Shown: positions 28,701-37,132 of the stretch, one piece after another
Layout: each line of letters opens with the position of its first letter
How positions within the stretch are numbered: position 1 is the stretch's first letter
Assembly: GCF_040207125.1 (NCBI RefSeq)
Contig: NZ_CP157940.1
Location: 62,001 to 126,000, forward strand
Length of the DNA stretch: 64,000 bases
Direction of reading: 5' to 3'
DNA from: Lacrimispora sp. BS-2
Lineage (GTDB): Bacteria; Bacillota; Clostridia; Lachnospirales; Lachnospiraceae
Notes under the pieces: generated by a model
Databases searched by the model: none
Told to the model about the DNA's origin: nothing
Seen by the model: the letters and a program-made list of their open reading frames with translations, nothing else
Made by a program: the position numbers and the translations under genes

Positions 28701-29579
28701 TTATTCGAACAGCACCAGATTGATAAAAGCCTGAAATGCTTCTGTCTGGAATTTATCTTTATGAAATACCACATGATTCATGCAGCTGATATCCAGGTTC
28801 TTCACTTCTATTTCCGTAACTTCCCCTTTTTTAACGGATTCATCAGCGAAAATCCTTGGAACAATGCCGATTCCGATATTTTCCTTTACTGCCTGCAGGA
28901 TCACATCCGAATTGGTGCTGGACCAGAGAGGCTCCACTGATAAATTGTTTAAGGCCAGGGCACAGTCAAAGGTATCTCTGATGGTACAACCCTGTTCCCG
29001 TAAAAGCAAAGGCTCTTCAATGAGCCGGTCCAGCGCTACCGGCTGTGCAAGGCGTCCGGCAAAGGGATGGCCGGGGGCACAGATCACTGCGATAGGATAG
29101 GAAGAAAAAGGAATTCTTTCTAACTGTTCTTCCGCTATGACACCCTCGATAAGTCCAATGTCAAGTTCATTTTTTAAAAGCTTATTTGTGATCTCAAGGG
29201 AATTATCTACGGTGACCTTTAGCTGGATATCAGGATTAGTCAGGGCAAAGCGGGTGACCACCTTGGGAAGCAGGTAGCTGGCCAGGGTCACACAGGAACC
29301 GATCCGTAAAGGGGCCTGGAGATGCAGGACCCCGGAATAGTTTTCCAGATCCTGATACAATTCCAGGAGAGGGATGACCTTTGACAAATAAAATTTTCCG
29401 TTCTCATTAATAACCACTCTGCGGGATACACGGTCAAACAAAGGAGAACCAACGGATTCTTCCAGTTCATTGATGGCGTGGGAGATGGCAGGCTGGGTCA
29501 TGGACAGCGCTTTGGCTGCTCCGGTGATGCTGCCTTCTTCACACACCGTTTTAAAGATAGTAAGATGTCTTAAGTTCAT
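28701..29579 (-). CDS. LysR-family transcriptional regulator
   Basis: 292 residues. N-terminal LysR helix-turn-helix MNLRHLTIFKTVCEEGSITGAAKALSMTQPAISHAINELE (residues 1-40, quoted in part: SITGAAKALSMTQPAISHAI), then a two-lobed effector domain (from about 90; LRIGSCVTLASYLLPKV, DIGLIEGVI). The effector and targets cannot be read from the sequence. It is not divergent from a neighbour: the GNAT gene upstream runs in the same direction, so the usual LysR-target clue is missing. Confidence 0.88.
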   Translation of the reverse strand: MNLRHLTIFKTVCEEGSITGAAKALSMTQPAISHAINELEESVGSPLFDRVSRRVVINENGKFYLSKVIPLLELYQDLENYSGVLHLQAPLRIGSCVTLASYLLPKVVTRFALTNPDIQLKVTVDNSLEITNKLLKNELDIGLIEGVIAEEQLERIPFSSYPIAVICAPGHPFAGRLAQPVALDRLIEEPLLLREQGCTIRDTFDCALALNNLSVEPLWSSTNSDVILQAVKENIGIGIVPRIFADESVKKGEVTEIEVKNLDISCMNHVVFHKDKFQTEAFQAFINLVLFE

Positions 29580-29679
29580 GTCAGAGATCCTTCCATTACC
29601 AAGATGTTATATAATAATCTTCATTATATCATTTTGATAATGATATGAACAGGGATTTTGGAAAAAATATGGAAAATTT

Positions 29680-30228
29680 TTAAAGCCTTACCATCATCAG
29701 ATGGGCGGCCGCATAGCTCCCATCCCGGTATTTAAAACAATACTCTCTGATACCATAAGTCTTAAAGCCAAACTTTTTATAAAGAGCCAGGCCCCGCTGG
29801 TTTTCCTGCACCATTTCCAGTTCCAGCTGTTCATAGCCCATTTCCCGGGCTCCCCTTATGACGGCGGAAAGGAGATGAGAACCGATCCCAAGCCCCCAGT
29901 ATGCCTTGCATATGGAGATGCCAAAGGAGGCCCGGTGGGCGTAACGCTCAAAGCCTGCGACGGGGTTGATTCCGGCATTTGCAATGATCTTTCCATTTAC
30001 TACGGCACAGATCATTAAATCTTTCTGGCTTTTAAGGGTGGAAGAAAGAATATCCTGTTCATGGTGGAGGGAAATGTTGATCTCATCTGCGTACCTGGCC
30101 ATATAGCTGGTTTCTTCTGAGGTCTGGATCATGAGTTTCAGGATCCCAGTTGCGTCGCAGGGGCCTGGACTTTTTAAGAGGCAGGGGCTCCCGTCTTTTA
30201 ACAGGACTTCTTTTGGTTTGTATTCCAT
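29680..30228 (-). CDS. GNAT family N-acetyltransferase
   Basis: 182-residue acetyl-CoA-dependent acyltransferase. The acetyl-CoA pyrophosphate loop lies in ICKAYWGLGIGSHLLSAVI (Q/R-x-x-G-x-G/A type, here YWGLGIG), followed by LELEMVQENQRGLALYKKFGFKTYGIRE, the C-terminal GNAT strand-helix. It resembles YhhY/RimI-like small-molecule or protein acetyltransferases; the substrate is unknown. AGGAGGTAA precedes the ATG. Stand-alone gene downstream of icd on the same strand. Confidence 0.85.
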   Translation of the reverse strand: MEYKPKEVLLKDGSPCLLKSPGPCDATGILKLMIQTSEETSYMARYADEINISLHHEQDILSSTLKSQKDLMICAVVNGKIIANAGINPVAGFERYAHRASFGISICKAYWGLGIGSHLLSAVIRGAREMGYEQLELEMVQENQRGLALYKKFGFKTYGIREYCFKYRDGSYAAAHLMMVRL

Positions 30229-30249
30229 AATCGAATTACCTCCTGAAAG

Positions 30250-30286
30250 GAAAAAGAAAGCAGCTGATTTTGCGGCTTTCTTTTTC
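30250..30286. terminator. Terminator after icd
   Basis: Perfect 12-bp arms GAAAAAGAAAGC (30250-30261) and GCTTTCTTTTTC (30275-30286), 13-nt loop; poly-T on either strand is provided by the stem. Confidence 0.8.
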
Positions 30287-30315
30287 TGTCATAGTTTATT
30301 TGTAACCAGGTATCT

Positions 30316-31512
30316 TTACAGCCGTTTTGCAATGGCTTTTATAAATTCTTCACTGTTTAATACCGTTGGATCAGGAATGGTAGTGATAAGTGCCAGATCC
30401 TTTGTCATCTCACCGGCCTCAATGGTGTCGATGGTGGCCTGCTCCAGTTTATCTGCAAAAGCGGCCAGTTCTGGGTTTCCATCCAGTTCTCCCCGTTTTC
30501 TCAGTGCCCCGGTCCATGCAAAGATGGTTGCAACGGAGTTTGTGGAGGTTTCCTCTCCTTTTAAGTGCTTGTAGTAGTGGCGCTGTACGGTTCCGTGGGC
30601 GGCCTCGTATTCATAGTCCCCATCCGGAGATACCAGTACAGAGGTCATCATGGCCAGGGAGCCGAAAGCTGATGATATCATATCGCTCATCACATCGCCG
30701 TCATAGTTTTTACATGCCCAGATATAGCCGCCCTCTGATTTCATGACACGGGCTACTGCGTCGTCGATCAGGGTATAGAAATAGGTGATGCCGGCAGCCT
30801 TAAATTTGTCCTCATAATCAGCCTCAAAGATTTCACGGAAAATATCCTTAAAGGTATGGTCATATTTCTTTGAAATGGTATCCTTGGTGGCAAACCATAG
30901 ATCCTGACGGGTGTCAAGAGCGTAATTAAAACAGCTTCTGGCAAAGCTTTCAATGGAATTGTCTAAGTTGTGCATTCCCTGTACGATTCCAGGACCGTTA
31001 AAGGAATGGACCAGTTCCCTTGCTTCGCTTCCGTCTTCTGCAGTATAGACCAGTTCCACTTTGCCGGCTCCCGGGATCTTCATTTCAGATCCTTTATAAA
31101 CGTCACCGTAAGCATGCCTTGCTATGGTAATAGGTTTTTTCCAGTTTATCACACATGGTTCGATTCCCCTGACAACAATGGGGGCGCGGAATACGGTTCC
31201 GTCTAAGATTGCACGGATGGTGCCGTTGGGACTTTTCCACATCTCTTTTAAGCTGTATTCCTTTACACGGTCTGCGTTGGGAGTGATGGTGGCGCATTTG
31301 ACGGCAACCTTATATTTTTTGGTGGCATTGGCGGAGTCAATGGTAACCTGGTCGTTTGTCTTGTCACGGTATTCCAGGCCTAAGTCGTAGTATTCAGTAT
31401 TTAGATCAATATATGGCAGCAGAAGGTGATCTTTGATCATCTGCCAGAGAATCCTGGTCATCTCATCGCCATCCATTTCGACGATAGGGGTTGTCATCTT
31501 AATCTTATCCAT
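30316..31512 (-). CDS. icd: NADP-dependent isocitrate dehydrogenase (eukaryote-like subfamily)
   Basis: Oxidatively decarboxylates isocitrate to 2-oxoglutarate, feeding glutamate synthesis. 398 residues of the homodimeric subfamily II that includes mitochondrial and cytosolic eukaryotic enzymes, rather than the E. coli type. Signature segments: [16 protein letters not shown], the substrate-binding [55 protein letters not shown] with the metal-binding acids, and the NADP loop [21 protein letters not shown] precedes the ATG. No other TCA-cycle gene is adjacent. Confidence 0.95.
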   Translation of the reverse strand: MDKIKMTTPIVEMDGDEMTRILWQMIKDHLLLPYIDLNTEYYDLGLEYRDKTNDQVTIDSANATKKYKVAVKCATITPNADRVKEYSLKEMWKSPNGTIRAILDGTVFRAPIVVRGIEPCVINWKKPITIARHAYGDVYKGSEMKIPGAGKVELVYTAEDGSEARELVHSFNGPGIVQGMHNLDNSIESFARSCFNYALDTRQDLWFATKDTISKKYDHTFKDIFREIFEADYEDKFKAAGITYFYTLIDDAVARVMKSEGGYIWACKNYDGDVMSDMISSAFGSLAMMTSVLVSPDGDYEYEAAHGTVQRHYYKHLKGEETSTNSVATIFAWTGALRKRGELDGNPELAAFADKLEQATIDTIEAGEMTKDLALITTIPDPTVLNSEEFIKAIAKRL

Positions 31513-31584
31513 GTGTTTGTCCTCCTTAGAAATGTTCGTGTTATGCTATAGTATACGATGAATTATAAAATCACACAAGCGTTT

Positions 31585-32004
31585 CTATGTAAACTTATCC
31601 AGCCATTTTTCAATATTATACACAGTTTTTGGCTCAATGAAATGTTCCACCTTTTCCACCTGCTCCAGTTCATTGGTATTTTGATTGATATAGCAGAAAA
31701 AACGGCGGAGGACTTCGTGGCGGAATAATAGGTATTCTCCCAGTTCCAGCCCCTCTTCCGTCAGGGAAACGGTGCCGTATTTCTCAAAGCGCACCAGCCC
31801 CTGTTTCCTTAAGTTCCCGGTCATTTTAGAAGCGGAGGAAGGCTTTACATGCAGGCATTCTGCCAGCTCCTTGATGCGGACAGGCTGGCCGTCACGATGG
31901 AGTCTGCATATCATTTCCAGATAATCTTCCATGGAAGAGGTGATTTGCGTATGCTCCAAAAGGGAGTAGCCTTTTAGAGTATAAAAATTATCGGTTTGGG
32001 CCAT
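31585..32004 (-). CDS. DtxR/MntR-family metal-dependent regulator
   Basis: 139 residues. Winged helix at about 20-80 (SMEDYLEMICRLHRDGQPVRIKELAECLHVKPSSASKMTGNL) shown here by the segments SMEDYLEMICRL and HVKPSSASKMTGNL, then a helical dimerisation and metal-binding domain (LFRHEVLRRFFCYI, VEKVEHFIEP). Length and lack of an SH3 domain fit the MntR branch. Candidate targets in the window are mntP and feoAB (inference only). AGAAAGGA precedes the ATG. Its promoter region faces that of the PBP gene. Confidence 0.85.
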   Translation of the reverse strand: MAQTDNFYTLKGYSLLEHTQITSSMEDYLEMICRLHRDGQPVRIKELAECLHVKPSSASKMTGNLRKQGLVRFEKYGTVSLTEEGLELGEYLLFRHEVLRRFFCYINQNTNELEQVEKVEHFIEPKTVYNIEKWLDKFT

Positions 32005-32309
32005 GGTTGATCCTTTCTCTTAACCTTTGAATATTACTTATATTTATTCTCTTCCACGGAGATCTATGAATGGGCAGGGCCTATTGCTGCAGTTTGGATG
32101 TCAACCCCATGATACTTTTTGATACAACAGTAGATATGTTTTTATAAAAAAGTTTACATCGGAATAAAATCCGTGTATAATGAAATCTTACAGATGTAAG
32201 ATTAAAGGAGAAACAATTTGCACAGTTATAAATAATGGAAAAATAAGAAATTTTCCGGGCTACATATGGGGTGACGTGGCGAAAGGGACGGATTAACAGG
32301 AGGTATGTA
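32005..32309 (+). promoter_or_regulatory. PBP promoter with BlaI/MecI-type operator
   Basis: TTTACA (32153-32158) and TATAAT (32176-32181), exact 17-bp spacing. Immediately downstream lies the perfect 20-bp inverted repeat AATCTTACAGATGTAAGATT (32184-32203), whose core TACA-N2-TGTA is the BlaI/MecI operator consensus. The 100-base leader up to the start codon contains only minimal open frames. The rest of the gap (32005-32150) must hold the promoter of the divergent DtxR-family gene. Confidence 0.78.
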
Positions 32310-34427
32310 ATGAAGCATAGAAAAAGGGGATTTCTATTTAGTACTGTTTGCACACTGTTTATTTTGCTGGCCGGCCTGGCAGGAGCGGCACTGTTCTTTT
32401 GTATTCAGGGGAAAATCGGGGCGTCAGGGAAAAAACCGGATGTGCTGTTCCAGGAATACGTGGAATGCCTTTCTAAGGCAGATTATAAGGCCATGTATGA
32501 GATGTTAGATGAGCAGAGCCATTTAAATATCAGGGAAGAGGATTTTATTAACAGGCATAAAAATATCTACGAAGGAATTGAAGGCTCCGGAATAACCGTC
32601 CAGATCAGACAAGTAGAAGAAAAAGACGGGGAAGCAGTGGTCAGCTACAGCATGAGCCTTAGCAGCATTGCAGGGGAGATCAGCTTTAACAATCAGGTGA
32701 AATTCCGGAAGGAAAAGAAAAAAGGCTATGAGATGGTATGGGACCACAGCGTGATCTTTCCGGAGCTGGGGGCCGCCGATAAAGTGAGGGTATCAACGGA
32801 TAAGGCCCAGAGAGGAAGTGTTTTCGACCGGAACGGTCTGATTCTTGCAGGAAAAGGCACCGCTTCCTCCGTGGGCCTGGTTCCCGGAAAAATGAGTGGG
32901 GATCCGGAAGGAGATCTGGAGAACCTTGGGAACCTCCTTGGGATGTCTGCGGATTCAATCAGGAAGAAACTGTCTGCCAAGTGGGTAAAAGAAGATTCTT
33001 TTGTACCGTTAAAGACCATTAAAAAGGTCGATGAGCTTAATTTAAATTCCATGGAGCCACGGGAGGACAATGTTAAAAATAAGGAATTCCAGGATGAACT
33101 TCTGGCTGTTTCTGGAGTCCTGATCACAGATACGGCTGTGCGCTATTACCCACTGGGGGAGAGCGGGGCTCATCTGGTGGGATATGTCCAGAATGTGACG
33201 GCAGAGGATCTGGAAAAGCATCCGGATGAGGACTATCTTTCAGACAGTGTTATCGGAAGGAGCGGAATGGAGGCATTGTTTGAGAAAGAACTGAAAGGGA
33301 CCAATGGACGGACAGTCACCATTACTGATTCCGGCGGAGCCATTAAGAAAACCCTGGCAGCAAAGCCGCGGACAGACGGATCGGATATTACCCTGACCAT
33401 TGACAGCACCCTTCAATCTGAAATTTATCAAACATTCAAAGAGGATAAGAGCTGTACGGTGGCCATGAATCCTTATACCGGCGAAGTGCTGGCCCTTGTC
33501 AGCACGCCATCCTACGATGATAATGATTTTATTCTTGGGATGTCTGAAGAAAAATGGGCTTCTTTAAATGATGACGAGAGAAACCCTATGTTTAACCGGT
33601 TCCGCCAGAGATTTGCCCCGGGATCTGCTTTTAAGCCCATAACCGGAGCCATCGGGCTTACCACCGGAGCCATTGATCCCAACGAGGATTATGGAAATGT
33701 GGGGTTAAGCTGGAGAAAGGATGAAAGCTGGGGAAATTACCATGTTACCACCCTTCATGATTACAGTCCTGTCATACTGGAAAATGCATTTATTTATTCG
33801 GATAACATTTATTTTGCAAAGGCTGCCTTAAAAATCGGCTATGATGATTTCATGTCCGGTCTGGATAAACTGGGGTTTAATCAGGAGATTCCTTTTGACA
33901 TATCCGTAACAAAGTCTCAATATTCCAATACGGAACGGATCGAAACCGAGGTGCAGCTGGCTGACAGCGGATACGGACAGGGTCAGATGTTAGTTAATCC
34001 CATACACTTAGCCTCCCTTTATACCATGTTTGCCAATGATGGAAATGTCATGAAGCCGTATCTGCAGTACAAACCCGAGCCGCAGCCTGAAGTCTGGCTG
34101 TCCGGTGCATGTTCCCCGGAGATTGGGGACAGGATCCGGACCGCTCTCTGTAAAGTAATCAGTTCCGAACATGGGACCGGACACGCGGCATACCGAAGTG
34201 ATATAGAGCTTGCAGGAAAGACAGGAACCGCTGAGATCAAGGCATCAAAAGGCGACAAAAGTGGTACGGAGCTTGGCTGGTTTGCTGTCTTTACAACGGA
34301 TCCAAAGCTTGAGACTCCCATTCTTCTGGTCAGTATGGCAGAGGATGTAAAGAATCGGGGAGGAAGCGGCTACGTGGTAAGAAAGGACAAAGCCATATTA
34401 AATTCCTATATTCCAGGGGGACAGTAA
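32310..34427 (+). CDS. MecA-like class B penicillin-binding protein (transpeptidase)
   Basis: Peptidoglycan transpeptidase of 705 residues. One N-terminal membrane anchor (residues 8-30) is followed by an NTF2-like MecA_N domain (about 40-155, SKADYKAMYEMLDEQSHLNI), a PBP dimerisation domain (RGSVFDRNGLILA onward), and the penicillin-binding domain. That domain has Ser439-x-x-Lys442 (GSAFKP), Ser497-Asp-Asn499 and Lys637-Thr-Gly639 (GKTGTAE). MecA_N proteins include staphylococcal PBP2a and enterococcal PBP5, often of low beta-lactam affinity; affinity here is unknown. ATG 32310 follows AGGAGGT. Its promoter has a BlaI-type operator, and blaR1-blaI lie just downstream in convergent orientation. 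Confidence 0.92.
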   Translation: MKHRKRGFLFSTVCTLFILLAGLAGAALFFCIQGKIGASGKKPDVLFQEYVECLSKADYKAMYEMLDEQSHLNIREEDFINRHKNIYEGIEGSGITVQIRQVEEKDGEAVVSYSMSLSSIAGEISFNNQVKFRKEKKKGYEMVWDHSVIFPELGAADKVRVSTDKAQRGSVFDRNGLILAGKGTASSVGLVPGKMSGDPEGDLENLGNLLGMSADSIRKKLSAKWVKEDSFVPLKTIKKVDELNLNSMEPREDNVKNKEFQDELLAVSGVLITDTAVRYYPLGESGAHLVGYVQNVTAEDLEKHPDEDYLSDSVIGRSGMEALFEKELKGTNGRTVTITDSGGAIKKTLAAKPRTDGSDITLTIDSTLQSEIYQTFKEDKSCTVAMNPYTGEVLALVSTPSYDDNDFILGMSEEKWASLNDDERNPMFNRFRQRFAPGSAFKPITGAIGLTTGAIDPNEDYGNVGLSWRKDESWGNYHVTTLHDYSPVILENAFIYSDNIYFAKAALKIGYDDFMSGLDKLGFNQEIPFDISVTKSQYSNTERIETEVQLADSGYGQGQMLVNPIHLASLYTMFANDGNVMKPYLQYKPEPQPEVWLSGACSPEIGDRIRTALCKVISSEHGTGHAAYRSDIELAGKTGTAEIKASKGDKSGTELGWFAVFTTDPKLETPILLVSMAEDVKNRGGSGYVVRKDKAILNSYIPGGQ

Positions 34428-34474
34428 AAAAGGCTGCCATACCGGTATGATTTCGCCGGTACGGCAGCCTTTTT
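34427..34474. terminator. Bidirectional terminator between PBP gene and blaR1
   Basis: Long stem AAAAAGGCTGCC + TACCGG (34427-34445) / complement (34455-34474) with A and T ends, lying exactly between the two convergent stop codons. Confidence 0.88.
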
Positions 34475-36269
34475 ATGGTGACTGGGTATAGATTCCTTTA
34501 TCATTTAAAATATCCAATGTGATTTTTCCTGCTGTGCTGCCGTTAGCCGGTGTCTCCCCCTGAATATTGGTTGCAAACACATAGGTTTCTTTTCCGGTCT
34601 CCACAAAACCGATGAACCAGCCGTTCACATTTTCCCCTTCCACGGTCCCGGTTCCGGTTTTCCCGTACAGGGAGGCACTACCAGATGAAGAGAGGAATAA
34701 GGTCTCTTTTACCGCCTTTATATTTTCCTGGCGGAATGGAAGTGCATCCTGACAGAAACGGGCCAGAAGCTTTACCTGTTCCACCGGTGAGATCTTTAAG
34801 GAGGACTGGATCCAGTAACGCCCCAGGCCGCCGGATAAGTCCCTGTTGCCATAGCCTATGGTATCCAGGCATTGTTTTAACCTGGAAAGACCGGTCTTTT
34901 CGTCCAGGGAATTGAAATACCAGTTGACTGAACGCTCCATGGCAGTGTCCAGAGTCTGATCCTGGTTCCAGGCTTCAATAGGATAATTGGTCCCATCCCA
35001 GGAAAGCATGGAGGCTTCCGGGGTTATGGACCCATTTTCCAGGGCGGCTAAGGCACTGTAGATCTTATAGGTGGAATTAGGGGAAACCCTCCTTGTTCCG
35101 GCTTCCCGGTTATAGATGGAGTATTGTCCTGAATGTAACTCATACAGGACAAAGCTGCCATTGTATCCGTAGAAATAGGAGGATAAATCCAGGGAGATTA
35201 CATTTTTTTCCTTGAAACTATATTCTGTACCGGTGCAGGCATTTGCAGACAGCACCGGGGTACAGCCCAAAACAACTGCTGCAATTACGGTAAAGAGGAT
35301 CCTGCCCTTCACCTGATGCCAACCGGATTCTTTACGGTAACCGGCAATGTTTATAATGCGCTTTTTTATTTCCTTCCTGGTACCGCCTATTCTGGCAGCG
35401 GAATAGGAAAAAAGGGATATCTTTTCAGCAAAATTTATCAGCGTGTTTCCATAATCCAGGTAGCTGTTCTCATCAAGAAGGGACAGGACCGACGAATCGC
35501 AGGCGATTTCCCGGTCGCTTTGCATTTCGCTGAAAGCAAACCAGACAAGGGGATGGAACCAGTAAATGATCTGAGCCAGGGCCATAAGCCTGTTCACCAG
35601 AAGGTCCTTGTGTTTGCAGTGGAAAAGCTCATGGAGAAGGATGTACCGGATTTCTTTTTTGGAAAGCCCGGAAAGCATATGAATGGGAACAATGATGCAG
35701 GGATTCCATAATCCGGCTGCAATGGGAGAGGATACATAGGCGCTGCTATAGACAGGAATTTCTTTTTTAATTCCCGCTTCTTCCCTGCATTTTGTAAATA
35801 AATCCCGTACCTCTTTATTCTGAAGAGGAAGACAGGACTTTTTTAACTGCCTGATTTTTAAACAGGAATAAATGCTAAAGCCGGCCATCAATACCATGCC
35901 ACCGATCCAGATCCCGGTTAAAGCAGAAGGAAAGGCCGGAAGGGCTCCATGGCTTACGGAAACAGAAAAGTCCTGCAGGAAATATTCGGTGGCTGCTGCG
36001 GTTTTATAGGAAGTTCCCATGGTTCCGGCATTTTCAGACGTAAAGGAGCCGCCCAAAAACCACAGCAGCCTGAAAATGTATCCGGTAAATAGATCAGAAA
36101 AGGGAAGAAAGGGGACAGCCAGCACAAACAGGAACAAAAACCATAGATTGTACCGGATCCTCGCTGTCAGATGCTGTTTCAATAAATTCCGGACCAGCAG
36201 GATTGCAGCAGGCAGAATAGTCAGGATGATGCTGTTAAGAAAAAAGCGCGTCATAAAAGAATCGGGCAT
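34473..36269 (-). CDS. blaR1: BlaR1/MecR1-family beta-lactam sensor-transducer
   Basis: Membrane metalloprotease sensor of 598 residues. Four membrane helices frame an M56 peptidase domain with the zinc motif HELFH (213-217) and a downstream Glu-containing SDREIACD. A C-terminal extracellular sensor resembles class D beta-lactamase, with Ser399-Thr-Tyr-Lys402, Ser447-Val-Asn449 and Lys537-Thr-Gly539. In known systems acylation of the serine by a beta-lactam activates the protease and leads to destruction of BlaI. The gene begins 2 bp after the blaI stop and is co-transcribed with it. No beta-lactamase gene is present; the likely target is the PBP gene. Confidence 0.93.
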   Translation of the reverse strand: MPDSFMTRFFLNSIILTILPAAILLVRNLLKQHLTARIRYNLWFLFLFVLAVPFLPFSDLFTGYIFRLLWFLGGSFTSENAGTMGTSYKTAAATEYFLQDFSVSVSHGALPAFPSALTGIWIGGMVLMAGFSIYSCLKIRQLKKSCLPLQNKEVRDLFTKCREEAGIKKEIPVYSSAYVSSPIAAGLWNPCIIVPIHMLSGLSKKEIRYILLHELFHCKHKDLLVNRLMALAQIIYWFHPLVWFAFSEMQSDREIACDSSVLSLLDENSYLDYGNTLINFAEKISLFSYSAARIGGTRKEIKKRIINIAGYRKESGWHQVKGRILFTVIAAVVLGCTPVLSANACTGTEYSFKEKNVISLDLSSYFYGYNGSFVLYELHSGQYSIYNREAGTRRVSPNSTYKIYSALAALENGSITPEASMLSWDGTNYPIEAWNQDQTLDTAMERSVNWYFNSLDEKTGLSRLKQCLDTIGYGNRDLSGGLGRYWIQSSLKISPVEQVKLLARFCQDALPFRQENIKAVKETLFLSSSGSASLYGKTGTGTVEGENVNGWFIGFVETGKETYVFATNIQGETPANGSTAGKITLDILNDKGIYTQSP

Positions 36270-36271
36270 TG

Positions 36272-36655
36272 TCAGTTTTCCTCCTCCTGACCGTTTAAAA
36301 GCAGCCTTCTAAGCTCTGCCAAGTCTTCGCTTGAAACGTGGTCACTGTTTAGATAGCTGGTCACCATGCTGGAGATCTTTCCATTATAAAAGCGGTTTAA
36401 AAAATGATCATTTTCTTTTCTTAAGTATTCTTTCTTTTCTACAAGCGGTGTATAGACGAAAACACGGCCTTCCTTCCGGTAAGTGGCGGCGCCTTTTTGG
36501 ACCAGCCTTTTTAAGAGCGTGTGGATGGTCTTTGGGCTCCAGCTGGTGGTCTTTTCCAGCTTGTCCGTCACTTCGTTGGTACTGATGGGGGCATCATTCC
36601 ATAACACCTTCATTACTTCATACTCTGCTTCAGATATTTGGGGCAGATGATTCAT
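36272..36655 (-). CDS. blaI: BlaI/MecI-family repressor
   Basis: 127-residue winged-helix repressor. DNA-binding domain at 5-75 (ISEAEYEVMKVLWNDAPIST, TTSWSPKTIHTLLKRLVQKG), then the dimerisation helices. BlaI proteins bind TACA-N2-TGTA palindromes as dimers until cleaved on BlaR1 signalling. Matching sites lie at the PBP promoter (32184-32203), its own promoter (36672-36683, one mismatch) and a promoter inside the neighbouring mobile element (38493-38504). The gene leads the blaI-blaR1 operon. Its ribosome site CAGGAGA precedes the ATG. Confidence 0.92.
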   Translation of the reverse strand: MNHLPQISEAEYEVMKVLWNDAPISTNEVTDKLEKTTSWSPKTIHTLLKRLVQKGAATYRKEGRVFVYTPLVEKKEYLRKENDHFLNRFYNGKISSMVTSYLNSDHVSSEDLAELRRLLLNGQEEEN

Positions 36656-36671
36656 GTGCAGTCTCCTGTTC

Positions 36672-36719
36672 TGACAGTTGTAATAATATTATTATAAGAG
36701 CAGGCCACCCCCATGTCAA
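36672..36719 (-). promoter_or_regulatory. blaI-blaR1 promoter with BlaI operator
   Basis: On the minus strand TTGACA (36714-36719) and TATAAT (36691-36696) at exactly 17 bp. TTACAACTGTCA (36672-36683) follows the -10 and differs from the TTACA-N2-TGTAA operator at one base. Indicates autoregulation. Confidence 0.72.
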
Positions 36720-36817
36720 TGGGTGGAAAAGGCAGTGTGAATAAAATGGAACCTGATTTTTATCTTCTGCATATGTTAGGATATGGAAACATTTTATAGA
36801 GAAATGGAGGCAAAGGG

Positions 36818-37132
36818 ATGTCAGAGAAAATTTGTTTAACAGATTTAAAGAGGGGACAAAAGGCGGTGATCGCAAGGCTTTCCGCCTATGATGATATGAG
36901 AAGGCGCCTGCAGGATATCGGCCTTATTGAGGGCACCACAGTGGAATGTCTGGGAAGAAGCCCTTTAGGGGATCCTACGGCATTTCTAATACGCGGTGCG
37001 GTGATCGCCCTTAGAAGCGAGGACTCAGGCCGTGTTCTGGTGCAGTCAAATGGAGAGGAAAGGGAGAAAAGCCATTATGGTGAGGAGATGGTGGTTGCGA
37101 ACCTTTCTCTGGAGGAAAAGGTATGGGATTAA
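36818..37132 (+). CDS. feoA: FeoA-domain protein of the ferrous iron transporter
   Basis: 104-residue SH3-like cytoplasmic protein required by FeoB for Fe2+ uptake. The FeoA fold runs from residue 5 to 75 (LTDLKRGQKAVIARLSAYDDM, LQDIGLIEGTTVECLGRSPLGDP, AVIALRSEDSGRVLV). An extra C-terminal tail of about 28 residues (NGEEREKSHYGEEMVVANL) is longer than usual. Its last 10 bases overlap the start of feoB. ATGGAGG is the ribosome site. No clear Fur box is visible upstream. Confidence 0.92.
   Translation: MSEKICLTDLKRGQKAVIARLSAYDDMRRRLQDIGLIEGTTVECLGRSPLGDPTAFLIRGAVIALRSEDSGRVLVQSNGEEREKSHYGEEMVVANLSLEEKVWD

Noticed and set aside
32211-32270. Very short open frames in the PBP leader (for example TTG-CAC-AGT-TAT-AAA-stop after AAAGGAG)
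   Set aside because: Only two to five codons; no regulatory codon bias or pairing evidence for attenuation.
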